Source: Labilithrix sp. (GTDB taxonomy: Bacteria > Myxococcota_A > Polyangia > Polyangiales > Polyangiaceae). From it: a DNA stretch of 53,479 nucleotides. Below, piece by piece: positions 34,644 to 44,213 of this stretch. The notes under the pieces were generated by a model. That model ran no database searches. It saw nothing but the letters and a program-made list of their open reading frames with translations, and had not been told where the DNA came from. Position 1 is the stretch's first letter. The number at the start of each line of letters is the position of its first letter. The stretch is from NCBI GenBank assembly GCA_019637175.1, contig JAHBWD010000060.1, positions 1 to 53,479 of the forward strand, in the 5' to 3' direction. Both the position numbers and the translations under genes were made by a program.

Positions 34644-37427
34644 TCAGGGGCTGACGGTCACGTCGAGGGTCGCGACGCCGGTCGCGCCGTCGAGGCCGTC
34701 GACGAAGAGGAAGTACGGCGTGCTCGCCGTCACCGGGAACTCGATGACCTCGTGGACGACGCTCGGGCACGTCGAGAAGCTCGACTTCTTGAGCTCGGTC
34801 GTCGGATCGGCGCAGACCGTGCGCGCGTACACCATGCCGCCGATCATGCCTCGCACCTCGGCGCGGAGGAGGCCGGAGACGTTCGGCACCACCCGGACGA
34901 CGCCGTCGCGGCCGTTGCCGCCGCACACGCTCGAGTAGCTTGGCGACATGCTCGTGAGATCGAGCGTCATGACGCCCTTGCGCGGCTGGAGGCCGGAGCC
35001 GGTGAGGGCCATCGTCACGCCGGGGCAAACGTCGGCCGCGGGCTTCGGCTCGAGCTTGCATGTCGCCGAGCAGCCGTCACCGGAGATCGTGTTCCCGTCG
35101 TCGCACTCCTCGTCGGGGCTCGGGACGAAGAACCCGTCGCCGCAGCCCGAAGGCGTGAGCGTGAGGTCGAGCGTGAAGCGGCCGTAGAGATCGGGGCTCG
35201 CCGGCCCGCCGGTGTCGGCCGTGTCGACCACGATCCAGATCGTCTCGCCCTCGGCGATCGGCATCGCGAGCGACTCCGGCGCTCCGCGAGGCGCGTCGTT
35301 CACGCACGCGATCGGGGCGCCGCTCGCCGCGCACGGCTTGCGAAAGCCGACCACGGCGTCGAACGCGGCGCTCGTCGCGGCGGCGTGGAGCACGCCCGCC
35401 GCCGGCGCCGTCACCTGGAAGAACGCCTCACGGCCCGTCGCCCTGCACGGGTGCGACGTGCTCGTGCTGAAGTCGTGCGCCGCCGGATGGTTCGTCGTCC
35501 CTCGCGCGAGCGTCGCGGCGTACTCGCCCGCCGCCCCGGAAGGCGCGAGCGTGACCGCCTCCGCCGTGGCGCAGGTGCGCGGGCCGCTCGTCTCGTTCTG
35601 ACACGTGGCCGAGCAGCCGTCGTCGCCGTCGGCGCCGCCGTCGTCGCACTGCTCACCGCCGTCGATGATGCCGTTGCCGCAGACCGCGGGCGCGATCTCG
35701 AGATCGAGCTTGAACGGACCGCCCGAGGGCGTCCCGCTGCTGACGGCGCTGTCGACGATCACGTAGTACGTCGTGCCGGCCACGACCGGCGCGCTCACGC
35801 GCTTCGGCGCGCTGCCGAGGCCGTCGAGGACGAACGGCGTCGTCGTGGCGTTCGCCTTGTAGCTGCACGCGAGGTTGCTCGCGGCGTCGGCGCACGTGCT
35901 CCGGACGAAGAGGATCGAGTTGAACGGGCCGCTGACGTTCGCGGAGAGGAGGCCCGTGATGTCGGGCGTGACGGCGTAGACGACGTCCGGCGCCGTGCCG
36001 GAGGCGAGGCCGCAGGCGGGGAAGGCGTTGCCTGCGCCCGCGGTCGATCCGGCGAGCACCGCCTTGCGCGAGCCGTCGGCCTGCGGCGCGAGCGCGACGG
36101 CGAACCCCGGGCACGCGTTCGCGGAGGGCCGCGGCTCGATCGTGCACGTCGCCGAGCAGCCGTCGCCGTCGTCGTTGCCGCCGTCGTCGCACTGCTCGTT
36201 GCCGTCGACGACGCCGTTTCCGCAGCTGCCGGGCGTGACCGTCACGTCGAGCGAGTACGGACCCGCCGAGTCGGTGGTCCCGGTGCGGTGGCCGTCGACG
36301 AAGACGTAAAACCATTGGTTTTGCTGGACGGGGAACGTGATCTCCATGCCGCCCGGCGCCTCGCCCTGCGTGCAGCCGAGCTGGAACGTGTTCACGCCGC
36401 ACTCGGAGCGCGCGTGCACGTTCGCCCGGGCGTAGCCGGCCGTGAGCACGGCCTTCGCCGATCCGGCGACGTCCGACTTGAGGGCGTAGACGACGTTCGG
36501 ACCCGCCCAGTAGAAGCATCCGATCGAGCCCTGAGAGAGCGCGCCGTCGGTGCGCGTGTTGCCCGCGAAGCTGATCTTCCTCGGGGCGCCCGGCGCGCCG
36601 GTCAAGAGGAAGGGCTGCCCGGGGCAGTTGTCGACGACGCCGCCCTCTTCGAGGTTGCACGCCGAGGAGCAGCCGTCGCCGTTCGCGACGTTGCCGTCAT
36701 CGCACTGCTCGGGCAGCTCGGCGACGCCGTTGCCGCACACCGCCATCGACACCTGGACGTCGAGGGTGAAGACGCCGCTCGTCCCGCCGTAGCCGTCGAC
36801 GTGGAGGAACGTGGGCGTTCCCGCGAAGACAGGCACCTCGATCGTCGTCTCGCCGCCGGTCGTGGCCTGGATGCCGCTGCACTTCGACTCGGTGTCGATG
36901 TCGTCGCAGTTGCTGCGCGCGGAGACGATCGCCGGGAAGTCGGCGGAGAGCTTCACGGTGGCCTTGCCCGACGAGGGCGCGGTGATCGAATAGACGACGT
37001 CTCGACCCGAGCCGCCGCCGCACGCGCTGTCGTGGTGGTTGTACGCGCCCGCCGTGGAGCCGGTGACGCTGCCGCGGAGGATCTGCGCCTCGCCCGGCTC
37101 GGACGCCAGCGTGATCGCCGTGCCTGGACAGACGTCCGCCGCCGACGTCGACTCGATCTTGCACGTCGCGCTGCAGCCGTCGTTGTCGGTGAGGTTGCCG
37201 TCGTCGCACGCCTCGCCGGCCTCGCGCTTGCCGTTGCCGCAGGCGGGACCCGCGTCGGGGACGACGTCGGTCGCGTCGGCGCCGGCGTCGCCGGGCAGGC
37301 TCCCGTCGTTCGACGCGCCGGCGTCGACGGGATCGAAGCCGGGCTTGCCGCTCTCGGCGGCGCATGCCGCGAGCGTGACGCCTGCGGCGATGAAGAGGGC
37401 CCCGAGGCTGTTCGCGAAGCGATTCAT
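34644..37427 (-). CDS. Large cysteine-rich lipoprotein with five DUF4215-type modules (paralog C)
   Basis: The protein has 927 residues with a lipoprotein signal (LAACAAES) and an Asp/Gly/Ala spacer. Five modules follow. Each starts with the disulfide repeat C-G-N/D-G-x-E-x-C-D-D-G...D-G-C-S-x-x-C (for example CGNGVAELPEQCDDGN). A domain of about 120 residues follows each, with DVVYxI and a closing VDGxxGxSGxFTLDV, like a pre-peptidase C-terminal beta-sandwich. The DDGN/DGC loops are probably calcium-stabilised. Surface exposure and ligand binding are inferred. The start overlaps the stop of the next paralog upstream (ATGA). Last gene of the operon. Confidence 0.88.
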   Translation of the reverse strand: MNRFANSLGALFIAAGVTLAACAAESGKPGFDPVDAGASNDGSLPGDAGADATDVVPDAGPACGNGKREAGEACDDGNLTDNDGCSATCKIESTSAADVCPGTAITLASEPGEAQILRGSVTGSTAGAYNHHDSACGGGSGRDVVYSITAPSSGKATVKLSADFPAIVSARSNCDDIDTESKCSGIQATTGGETTIEVPVFAGTPTFLHVDGYGGTSGVFTLDVQVSMAVCGNGVAELPEQCDDGNVANGDGCSSACNLEEGGVVDNCPGQPFLLTGAPGAPRKISFAGNTRTDGALSQGSIGCFYWAGPNVVYALKSDVAGSAKAVLTAGYARANVHARSECGVNTFQLGCTQGEAPGGMEITFPVQQNQWFYVFVDGHRTGTTDSAGPYSLDVTVTPGSCGNGVVDGNEQCDDGGNDDGDGCSATCTIEPRPSANACPGFAVALAPQADGSRKAVLAGSTAGAGNAFPACGLASGTAPDVVYAVTPDITGLLSANVSGPFNSILFVRSTCADAASNLACSYKANATTTPFVLDGLGSAPKRVSAPVVAGTTYYVIVDSAVSSGTPSGGPFKLDLEIAPAVCGNGIIDGGEQCDDGGADGDDGCSATCQNETSGPRTCATAEAVTLAPSGAAGEYAATLARGTTNHPAAHDFSTSTSHPCRATGREAFFQVTAPAAGVLHAAATSAAFDAVVGFRKPCAASGAPIACVNDAPRGAPESLAMPIAEGETIWIVVDTADTGGPASPDLYGRFTLDLTLTPSGCGDGFFVPSPDEECDDGNTISGDGCSATCKLEPKPAADVCPGVTMALTGSGLQPRKGVMTLDLTSMSPSYSSVCGGNGRDGVVRVVPNVSGLLRAEVRGMIGGMVYARTVCADPTTELKKSSFSTCPSVVHEVIEFPVTASTPYFLFVDGLDGATGVATLDVTVSP

Positions 37428-40198
37428 GGAGTCACCGAGAACTGGAGCTTCGCGACGCCGGAGGCGCCGTTGAGGCCGTCGACGAAGAGGTGGTAGGGCT
37501 TGTTCTTCTGCACCTGCGTCGTGAAGACGCCGAGGTTGCTCGTGCAGCTCGCGCGCGGGATCTCGCTCGTCGGGCTCGCGCAGCTCTCGCGGGCATGGAG
37601 CAGCAGGTTCGGGAAGCTCGGACCCGCGCGGACCTCGAGCATGCCGTCGACGTCCGAGACGACGCGGACGATCCCCTCGGGGCCGCTGCCTCCGCAGCTG
37701 CTTCCGGTGTTGCTCGAGAGGCCGGTCGTGTTCACCGTCAAGACGCCGCGCCGGACGGCGCCGCCCACGCCGCTCAGCGTCACGTTGTGGCCGGGGCACG
37801 CCGCGAAGGCGGGGAGCGTCTCGAGCGTGCACGTCGCCGAGCAGCCGTCGCCGCCCGTCGTGTTGCCGTCGTCGCACTCCTCCGCGCCGGAGACGAACGT
37901 GTCGCCGCAGCCCGAAGGCGTGAGGCGCAGCGCGAGCGTGAAGCGCCCCCTCTGCACCGTCCCGGTGACGTTCTGACCGTCGACGATCATGCGGTAGGTC
38001 TCTCCCGCCGTGACGGGGAACACGATCTCCTGGCCGCCGTTTCCGATCGCGGCGTCGCACGTGAGCTGCGCGGTGGCGCCGGCGCTTCCCGGGCAGACGC
38101 CGGTGCGCACGCCGAGGCTCGAGCGGAAGGTCGCTTCGGTGATCGTCGCCGTCATGACGCCGCTGATCGAAGGGACCACGTTGAACCACGCGTCTGGTCC
38201 GTTGCTGGAGCACGGGCTCAGGGTGTGCGTCGCGTTGACGCCGGTCGTGTGCGTCAAGTTCGTCGTGCCGGAGACGACCTCCGCTCTGTGCGTGCCGTCG
38301 AGCTGCTCGACGAGGCTGACCGTCGGCGCGGTCGCGCACGTGTCGCGCGCCTTCTCCTCTTCGAGCTGGCACGTCGCCGAGCAGCCGTCGCCGTCGTCGG
38401 TCGCGCCGTCGTCGCACGTCTCGCCGCCCTCGACGACGCCGTTGCCGCACACCGAAGGGACGATCTCGAGATCGATCTCGAACGCGCCCTCGGACGCCGT
38501 CGCGTTGCCGTCGACGACGAGGTAGTACGGCTTCTCCTTGTCGACCGCCGCGAAGAAGGTCTTCGGGGCGTTGCCCGTCGACTCCTTCGCGCACGCGAGC
38601 GGCGCGGTCGCGTCCGGCGACGCACACGTCGAACGAAGCGAGATCGACGCGTTGAACTGGCCTCCGCCGACGGTCGCCTTCAGGTAGCCGTCGATGTCGC
38701 TCGTGAGCTGGTAGACGACGTCGCGCGCGGCGCTCTGGCAGTGCGCCGCGGTCGTCGACGACCACTTGCTCGCGGGGACGGACTGGCCGGCCGCGGGCGC
38801 GGTCGTGCCGCGCAGCGCGAGCCTGCGCGCGCCGGGCGCCGCCGCCTCGAGGCGGATCGGCTTGCCCGGGCAGGTGTCGATCGCGGGATCGCGCTCGATG
38901 GTGCAGGTCGCCGAGCAGCCGTCACCGTCCATGGTGCCGCCGTCGTCGCACTCCTCGCCGCCGTCGACGCGCCCGTTGCCGCACGACGCCGCCGTGAGCG
39001 CGGCGTTCAACGTGTAGAGCCCGCTGTTGCCGGAGCTGTTGCCTCCGTCGACCCAGACGTAGACGGTCTGCTCGGCGAAGACGGGCACCGTGGTCGAGAT
39101 CGGCATCAGCGGCGCGCTCTCGATCCGGCAGTCGAACTGCGAGGCGTTGTCGGTCCCCGCGCACTCGCGGCGAACGTGGAGCAGCCCGTTCGGGTAGCTC
39201 GCGAGCAGATCGAGCTTCAGCGCGCCGGTGACGTTCGGGGTGATCGCGTAGATGGCGTTCGGACCGGCGCCGCTCGGCGAGCAGCCGAGCGCGGTGCCGC
39301 CGCCGTTCGAGAGCGCGCTCGTGTCGCCGGCGAAGCTGACCGACGCGGGCGCCGCCATGGTCGCGTCGAGGCGGTAGCTCATCCCGGGGCACGCGGTCGG
39401 GGTGGCGACGTCTTCCAGCTTGCACGTCGCCGAGCAGCCGTCGCCGCTCGTCGTGTTGCCGTCGTCGCACTCCTCGGGATGCTCGGCCATGCCGTTGCCG
39501 CAGATCGCGGTCTGCACCTCGACGTCGAGGAGGAAGTCGCCCTCGCTCCCGCCGTAGCCGTCGACGAAGACGTAGACCGGCGCGCCCGGGAAGACCGGGA
39601 AGGCGATCTCCGCCCTGCCGGCGCTCGACGTCGTGTTGTCTTTGCACGACAGCTCGCTCTTCGCGTTCTCGCACCCGGTGCGAACGGAGAGGATCGCCGG
39701 AAACGGCGCGACCACGCGCGCGACGGCGCGGCCGACCGTCGGCGACGCGATGGCGTAGACGACGTCCGCCGCCGAGCCGCCTCCGCACGCCGATGCGTAG
39801 TGGTTGTGGAGGCCCTTCGTGCTGCCGGCCGCGCTCGCGATGTAGAGCGTGCCGCCGCCGTCCGGGGCGACGAGATCGAGCGCGATCGCGCCGGCGCAGA
39901 GATCGCCGGGTCCGGCCGACTCGCGCTGGCAAGTGGCCGAGCAGCCGTCGCCGCTCTTCGTGTTGCCGTCGTCGCACTCCTCAGCGGCCTCGATCTTCCC
40001 GTTGCCGCAGCCGCTCCTCGGCGCGGATCCGCCTTCGGGCCCGGCGACGTCGGGAGCGCCGCCGTCCGTCGCGTGCGCGCCCGCGTCGTCGTCGAACGCG
40101 CGCGCGGGATCGTCGCCCGCCGAGCAGCCGACGGCGATCGGCGCGGCGGCGAGCGCCAGCGCCGCGGCGCGCAAGAGAAGCTTGGATCCGAACGACAT
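37424..40198 (-). CDS. Large cysteine-rich lipoprotein with five DUF4215-type modules (paralog B)
   Basis: The protein has 924 residues. Signal MSFGSKLLLRAAALALAAAP to VGC (lipid-anchored Cys25), then an Asp/Ala/Gly linker and five modules beginning CGNGKIEAAEECDDGN, CGNGMAEHPEECDDGN, CGNGRVDGGEECDDGG, CGNGVVEGGETCDDG and CGDTFVSGAEECDDGN. Each is followed by a beta-sandwich ending in VDGxxxxxGxFxLD. The order of modules corresponds one to one with paralogs A and C, including the last one ending in SVTP. The ATG is preceded by GGAGAA at about 10 bases, and the VWA gene ends 14 bases upstream. Confidence 0.88.
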   Translation of the reverse strand: MSFGSKLLLRAAALALAAAPIAVGCSAGDDPARAFDDDAGAHATDGGAPDVAGPEGGSAPRSGCGNGKIEAAEECDDGNTKSGDGCSATCQRESAGPGDLCAGAIALDLVAPDGGGTLYIASAAGSTKGLHNHYASACGGGSAADVVYAIASPTVGRAVARVVAPFPAILSVRTGCENAKSELSCKDNTTSSAGRAEIAFPVFPGAPVYVFVDGYGGSEGDFLLDVEVQTAICGNGMAEHPEECDDGNTTSGDGCSATCKLEDVATPTACPGMSYRLDATMAAPASVSFAGDTSALSNGGGTALGCSPSGAGPNAIYAITPNVTGALKLDLLASYPNGLLHVRRECAGTDNASQFDCRIESAPLMPISTTVPVFAEQTVYVWVDGGNSSGNSGLYTLNAALTAASCGNGRVDGGEECDDGGTMDGDGCSATCTIERDPAIDTCPGKPIRLEAAAPGARRLALRGTTAPAAGQSVPASKWSSTTAAHCQSAARDVVYQLTSDIDGYLKATVGGGQFNASISLRSTCASPDATAPLACAKESTGNAPKTFFAAVDKEKPYYLVVDGNATASEGAFEIDLEIVPSVCGNGVVEGGETCDDGATDDGDGCSATCQLEEEKARDTCATAPTVSLVEQLDGTHRAEVVSGTTNLTHTTGVNATHTLSPCSSNGPDAWFNVVPSISGVMTATITEATFRSSLGVRTGVCPGSAGATAQLTCDAAIGNGGQEIVFPVTAGETYRMIVDGQNVTGTVQRGRFTLALRLTPSGCGDTFVSGAEECDDGNTTGGDGCSATCTLETLPAFAACPGHNVTLSGVGGAVRRGVLTVNTTGLSSNTGSSCGGSGPEGIVRVVSDVDGMLEVRAGPSFPNLLLHARESCASPTSEIPRASCTSNLGVFTTQVQKNKPYHLFVDGLNGASGVAKLQFSVTP

Positions 40199-40212
40199 CG
40201 CGTGTTTCTCCG

Positions 40213-41307
40213 TCAGTTGGGCCGCTGAATGCAGCCGAGCACGACGTCCAGCTTCGCGGACGCGCCGCCGCGCGCGGCCGTGCACGAGGCCGGGCAGAGG
40301 ATGATGCGTTTGGCGTCGACGGGATCGTCGTAGTAGAAGCCGCCGGTCGTCTCGCCGCACGCCGCCTTGTCGGCGACGCGGCGAACCAACTGCGTCGGAT
40401 CGTTCTCCCCCGGCGTGAGCTTGAGCTCGACCGAGTCGAGATCGAGGACGCCGTCCTCCGCCTTCGGGCGGGGCAGGACGTACTCGCAGCTCAGCACGCC
40501 CGTGCGGATCGCGTCGAGCGCGTCGAAGAGCGCTTGCTGCGCGCCGGCGCCGCCGCCCACGTTGAACGCCTTGGGCGCGCCCGCTCCGGCGAGGGCGACC
40601 TTGTCGAGGTTCGAGAACGTCGCGCCTTCCATGCCGACCGCGAAGGTCTTGACCGTCGGCGTCCCCTTCGCGCCGGTCTGCGCGGCGCTCGCGACGGCGT
40701 CGATGTTTCCGCAGCCTGCGGGATCGCCGTCGGTCACGAGGATGATCGCGCCGGCGTGCGGATCGTTGTCGGCGAGCCAGCTCTGCATCGCGATGACGGA
40801 GCCGGCGACGGCGCCGCTCATCGGCGTCCCGCCGGTCGGGCTGGTGGCGGCGAGGCGCTGCTGGATCGGGATGACGTTGTCCGGCAGGACGTCGATCGGC
40901 ACGGACGGCTTCGCGTAGGTGCTCGGGCTGCATTGATCGCCGGCGAGCGGCGGAAAAAACTGGAGCCCCACCTTCATCCCCACGACCTCGGCGCGATCGA
41001 CGAAGGCGCGGATCGCGTTGGTCGCGCTCGTCCAGCGCTCGCCGACCATCGAGCCGGATCGATCGAGCAGGATGATCATCGAGAGCGGCACCGGCTCGCC
41101 GCCGGTGACCTCTTCGCGGATGCATTTGTAGCCGCCGCCTTCCGGCACGCCGGCTTCGACGTCGGAGAAGACGGGGGCCGGCTCCGGAGTGTCGTCGAAG
41201 TCTCGCGAACGCGACGCGCACGCCGCGGGCAGGAAGCTCACGCCGATCAGCGCGAGGATGGGAAGAGCGAAGGCCGAGCGGGATCGGCTCGAGGAAGCGA
41301 GGCTCAT
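40213..41307 (-). CDS. VWA-domain lipoprotein
   Basis: The protein has 364 residues with a lipoprotein signal (FLPAAC). A von Willebrand A domain covers about residues 75-270, with all metal-site (MIDAS) elements: LLDRSGSM (DxSxS), a Thr in SPTGGTPMSGA, and VTDGDPAGCG (Asp). The C-terminal 90 residues hold cysteines (LSCEYVLPRP, AACGETTGGFYYDD, ILCPASC, GCIQRPN). VWA domains bind protein ligands through the metal. Its ATG overlaps the stop of paralog A, and it separates paralogs A and B, which suggests that it acts with these surface lipoproteins. Confidence 0.9.
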   Translation of the reverse strand: MSLASSSRSRSAFALPILALIGVSFLPAACASRSRDFDDTPEPAPVFSDVEAGVPEGGGYKCIREEVTGGEPVPLSMIILLDRSGSMVGERWTSATNAIRAFVDRAEVVGMKVGLQFFPPLAGDQCSPSTYAKPSVPIDVLPDNVIPIQQRLAATSPTGGTPMSGAVAGSVIAMQSWLADNDPHAGAIILVTDGDPAGCGNIDAVASAAQTGAKGTPTVKTFAVGMEGATFSNLDKVALAGAGAPKAFNVGGGAGAQQALFDALDAIRTGVLSCEYVLPRPKAEDGVLDLDSVELKLTPGENDPTQLVRRVADKAACGETTGGFYYDDPVDAKRIILCPASCTAARGGASAKLDVVLGCIQRPN

Positions 41308-44021
41308 GGCGTCACCGTGATGAGGAGCGTGCCGGGGCCGGATTCGCCCGAGAGGCCGTCGATGAAGAGGTAGGTCGGCACGCCCGCGACGACCGGGAAG
41401 GAGAGGTCGCGGAGAGTGCGGTTGGGGGCCTGGGGGTTGAAGGCGCTGCAGCCGAGCTGCGTCGAACCGTCGGTGCAGATCTCGCGCGCGTAGAGCACCG
41501 AGCCCCACAGGGCCTCGAGCTGCGCGTTCATCGTGCCGGTGATGTCGGAGGTGACCTTGATGACGCCGTCGCGGCTGCTGCCGCCGCACGTGCCGGAGTA
41601 GCTCGACGTCATGCTCGCGGTCGAGAGCGTCACGACCTTCTCGCGGACGGCCCCGCCGACGCCGGTGATGGCGACCGCGTAGCCCGGACACGTGTTCGCG
41701 CCCGCGAGGGGCTCGAGCTTGCACGTGGCGCTGCACCCGTCGCCGTTCGCGAGGTTGCCGTCGTCGCACTCTTCGGTGCCGCCCACGACGCCGTCGCCGC
41801 AGTCTTCGGCCTTGAGCTTCACGTCCATCGTGAACGCGCCGCGCTGCGTGGCCAGGTTCGACGAGTCGAGGATGATCCAGTAGTGCTTGTCGGTCGTCAC
41901 GGGGTAGGCGAAGCGCTCGCCGCCCGGGCCGCTCGTCTTGTTCGAGCAGATCAAGAACGCCGCGCCGGTGACCAGCGGACAGGCCGCCGTATCCGACGAT
42001 CGGAGCGCCGGCGTGATGTCGTAGGTCGCGTCGACGTCGACCTGGAGGACGCCGTCGATCGGCGGCACGAGCTTGAAGAACGCGTCGGCGCCGGTCGTCG
42101 CGCCGCACGGCGCGGCGAGCGAGGCGTTGCTCGTCAGGTTCCAGTTGCCGCCCTTCACGCTCGTCGCGTAGACGCCCGGGCTCTCCTCTTCGAGGTCGAG
42201 CAGCTCGGCTTCGGCGCACGTGTTCCGCGAGGGGTTGCCGAGCGGCTCGATCTGGCAGGTCGCGCTGCACGTGTCGCCGTCGGTCGTGTTCCCGTCGTCG
42301 CAAGCCTCGCCGCCCTCGATGCGGCCGTTGCCGCAGACGGCCTTCGTGAGCTCGACGTCGAGCGTGAACGGCCCCTCGAGGTTCGCGTTGGTGTTCGGCC
42401 CGTCGACGACGACGTAGTAAGTCGTGCCCGCGACGACGGCGCCTTGCACGATCTCGGCGCCGTTGCCGCCGTCGGCGTTCCCGCAGGCGCCGATCGTGCC
42501 CGTGTTCGTCGAGCTCTGGGGCACGCACGCCGACTTCAGATCGAGCGAGAGGTTGAAGTCGCCCTTCGCGCGCGCCCTCACCCAGCCGTCGAAGGGCGGC
42601 ACGAACCGGTACACCGCGTCCTTGCGCTCGTTGGTCGTGGCGCAGTTCCTCGCCGCGGCCGTGAGCGTCGCGGTGCTCGCGGTGTGGCGGTAGGTGAGCG
42701 GCCCGACGTCCGCATCGCCGGCGAAGGTCATGAGCGCGCCCGGGCACGTGTCGAGGCCGGCGGGGTAGGGCTCGAGCGTGCAGGTCGCGCTGCACCCGTC
42801 GCCGGCGGCGGTGTTGCCGTCGTCGCACTGCTCGGGAACCTGGAGGATGCCGTCGCCGCACGAGGGCGGCGAGAGCGTGAGCTCCATCGTGTAGAGGCCG
42901 CCGGTCGGGAACGTCGCGTTGCTCTCGGTGTCGACGAAGATCGTGTAGGTCTGGTTCTTCGACACCGCGAAGTCGAGGTGGAGCGGGCCGGTCGGCGTCT
43001 TCCCGCAGTTCGCCTCCGTCGCGCTGCTGAAGCACTCGCGGCGGACGTGGACCGCCGCGTTCGGGTACTGCGCGTGAAGCGTGAGCGAGAGCGCGCCGTC
43101 GATCGTCGGCGTGATCGCGTACGCCTGATCCTTGCCGAGCATGCCGCCGCACCCGAAGGCGCCCATCGTGTTGGAGAGCAGGCTGAGATCGCCGGCGAAG
43201 CTCACGGTCTTCGGCGCGGCCGGGTTGCCGACGAACGTGTAGCCGATCCCCGGGCACGTCCCGACGCCCGGATCGGGGCCTTCGAGCCTGCACGACGCGG
43301 AGCATCCGTCGCCGGCGGTGGTGTTCCCGTCGTCGCATTGCTCGGGGTACGTCGCGACGCCGTCACCGCAGTACGCCGCGGAGACCTCGATGTCGATCGT
43401 GAACGCGCCGCTCTGGCCGGCGGTCCCGTCGACGATCACGTACGCGGTCTCGTTGGCCGCCATCGGAAGGGCGATCTCCGTCGAGCCTCCGGCGGGCGCG
43501 ACCTGCTTGCACGCGACCTCGCTCGACGGCGCGGCGCAGGTCTTCCGGACCGCGAGGATCGCCGCGAAGCTCGCGTCGAGCCGGACGCGCGCGCGCCCGG
43601 CGACGTCGGTGGTGAACGCGTACACGAGGTCTTTGCCGTTGCCGCCGCCGCAGACGTCGCTCGCCATCGTCGACGCGCCGGTCGACGTGTCGTCGCTCAC
43701 CGATCCACGCCGCGCATTGCCGGCGGGCGTCAGCGGGATGGTCGTCCCGGGGCACGACGAGGCGGCCTCGACCTGGCACGTCGACGAGCAGCCGTCGCCG
43801 CTCGTCTTGTTCCCGTCGTCGCAAGGCTCGCCGGGATCGAGGACGCCGTTGCCGCACTCCGCCCTGTAGGCGTCCGGCGTCGCGCCCGCGTCGAAGGTCG
43901 GGCCGGCGTCGTTCTGCGGATCGATCGTGCCGAGGATCTCGTCGGAGGCGCACGCGGCGATCGAGAGCGCGCACGCGGCGGCGACCAGCGAGAGCGAGCG
44001 GAGGGGAAAGAATTTCTTCAT
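41304..44021 (-). CDS. Large cysteine-rich lipoprotein with five DUF4215-type modules (paralog A)
   Basis: The protein has 905 residues, signal MKKFFPLRSLSLVAAACALS ending IAAC. Five modules start CGNGVLDPGEPCDDGN, CGDGVATYPEQCDDGN, CGDGILQVPEQCDDGN, CGNGRIEGGEACDDGN and CGDGVVGGTEECDDGN, each with a beta-sandwich of about 120 residues. It is the first gene of the four-gene operon. A 33-bp element 67 bases upstream matches one in front of the sigma-factor gene at 46775, so it is probably a target of that sigma factor. As the highest-placed gene it may be the most highly expressed of the group; this is inference. Confidence 0.88.
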   Translation of the reverse strand: MKKFFPLRSLSLVAAACALSIAACASDEILGTIDPQNDAGPTFDAGATPDAYRAECGNGVLDPGEPCDDGNKTSGDGCSSTCQVEAASSCPGTTIPLTPAGNARRGSVSDDTSTGASTMASDVCGGGNGKDLVYAFTTDVAGRARVRLDASFAAILAVRKTCAAPSSEVACKQVAPAGGSTEIALPMAANETAYVIVDGTAGQSGAFTIDIEVSAAYCGDGVATYPEQCDDGNTTAGDGCSASCRLEGPDPGVGTCPGIGYTFVGNPAAPKTVSFAGDLSLLSNTMGAFGCGGMLGKDQAYAITPTIDGALSLTLHAQYPNAAVHVRRECFSSATEANCGKTPTGPLHLDFAVSKNQTYTIFVDTESNATFPTGGLYTMELTLSPPSCGDGILQVPEQCDDGNTAAGDGCSATCTLEPYPAGLDTCPGALMTFAGDADVGPLTYRHTASTATLTAAARNCATTNERKDAVYRFVPPFDGWVRARAKGDFNLSLDLKSACVPQSSTNTGTIGACGNADGGNGAEIVQGAVVAGTTYYVVVDGPNTNANLEGPFTLDVELTKAVCGNGRIEGGEACDDGNTTDGDTCSATCQIEPLGNPSRNTCAEAELLDLEEESPGVYATSVKGGNWNLTSNASLAAPCGATTGADAFFKLVPPIDGVLQVDVDATYDITPALRSSDTAACPLVTGAAFLICSNKTSGPGGERFAYPVTTDKHYWIILDSSNLATQRGAFTMDVKLKAEDCGDGVVGGTEECDDGNLANGDGCSATCKLEPLAGANTCPGYAVAITGVGGAVREKVVTLSTASMTSSYSGTCGGSSRDGVIKVTSDITGTMNAQLEALWGSVLYAREICTDGSTQLGCSAFNPQAPNRTLRDLSFPVVAGVPTYLFIDGLSGESGPGTLLITVTP

Positions 44022-44087
44022 CGTGGAGTGGCTCGGTCTCGGCGGCGTCGTGAGCGTCGTCACGCGCTCTTCGCCTCTTCGTCGTCT

Positions 44088-44120
44088 TTGTCGTCGGCGC
44101 GGCCCGATCGGGTCACGCCT
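44088..44120 (-). promoter_or_regulatory. Predicted ECF promoter of the cysteine-rich lipoprotein operon
   Basis: On the minus strand this element has a GTGACCCG-type -35 and a CGACGACAA-type -10 separated by about 15 bases. It matches the element at 46933-46965 at 30 of 33 positions. Transcription would start near 44080, with a leader of about 60 bases before the ATG at 44021. The rest of the 192-base gap (44022-44213) has no gene. Confidence 0.65.
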
Positions 44121-44213
44121 CGCGTGCGTTTGTTGACGGCGTGTCGCGACCGCGAGACGACATTTCACGACGTCGCGCCCGCGGCGGGCGCCGATCGAAG
44201 CTTGCGTCCACGA

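Noticed and set aside
34644..44168. Many short similar blocks (CGNG...CDDGN...DGC) that could look like a repeat array
   Set aside because: They are protein-coding modules about 160-190 codons apart within three genes; there are no identical short repeats or spacers of CRISPR type.
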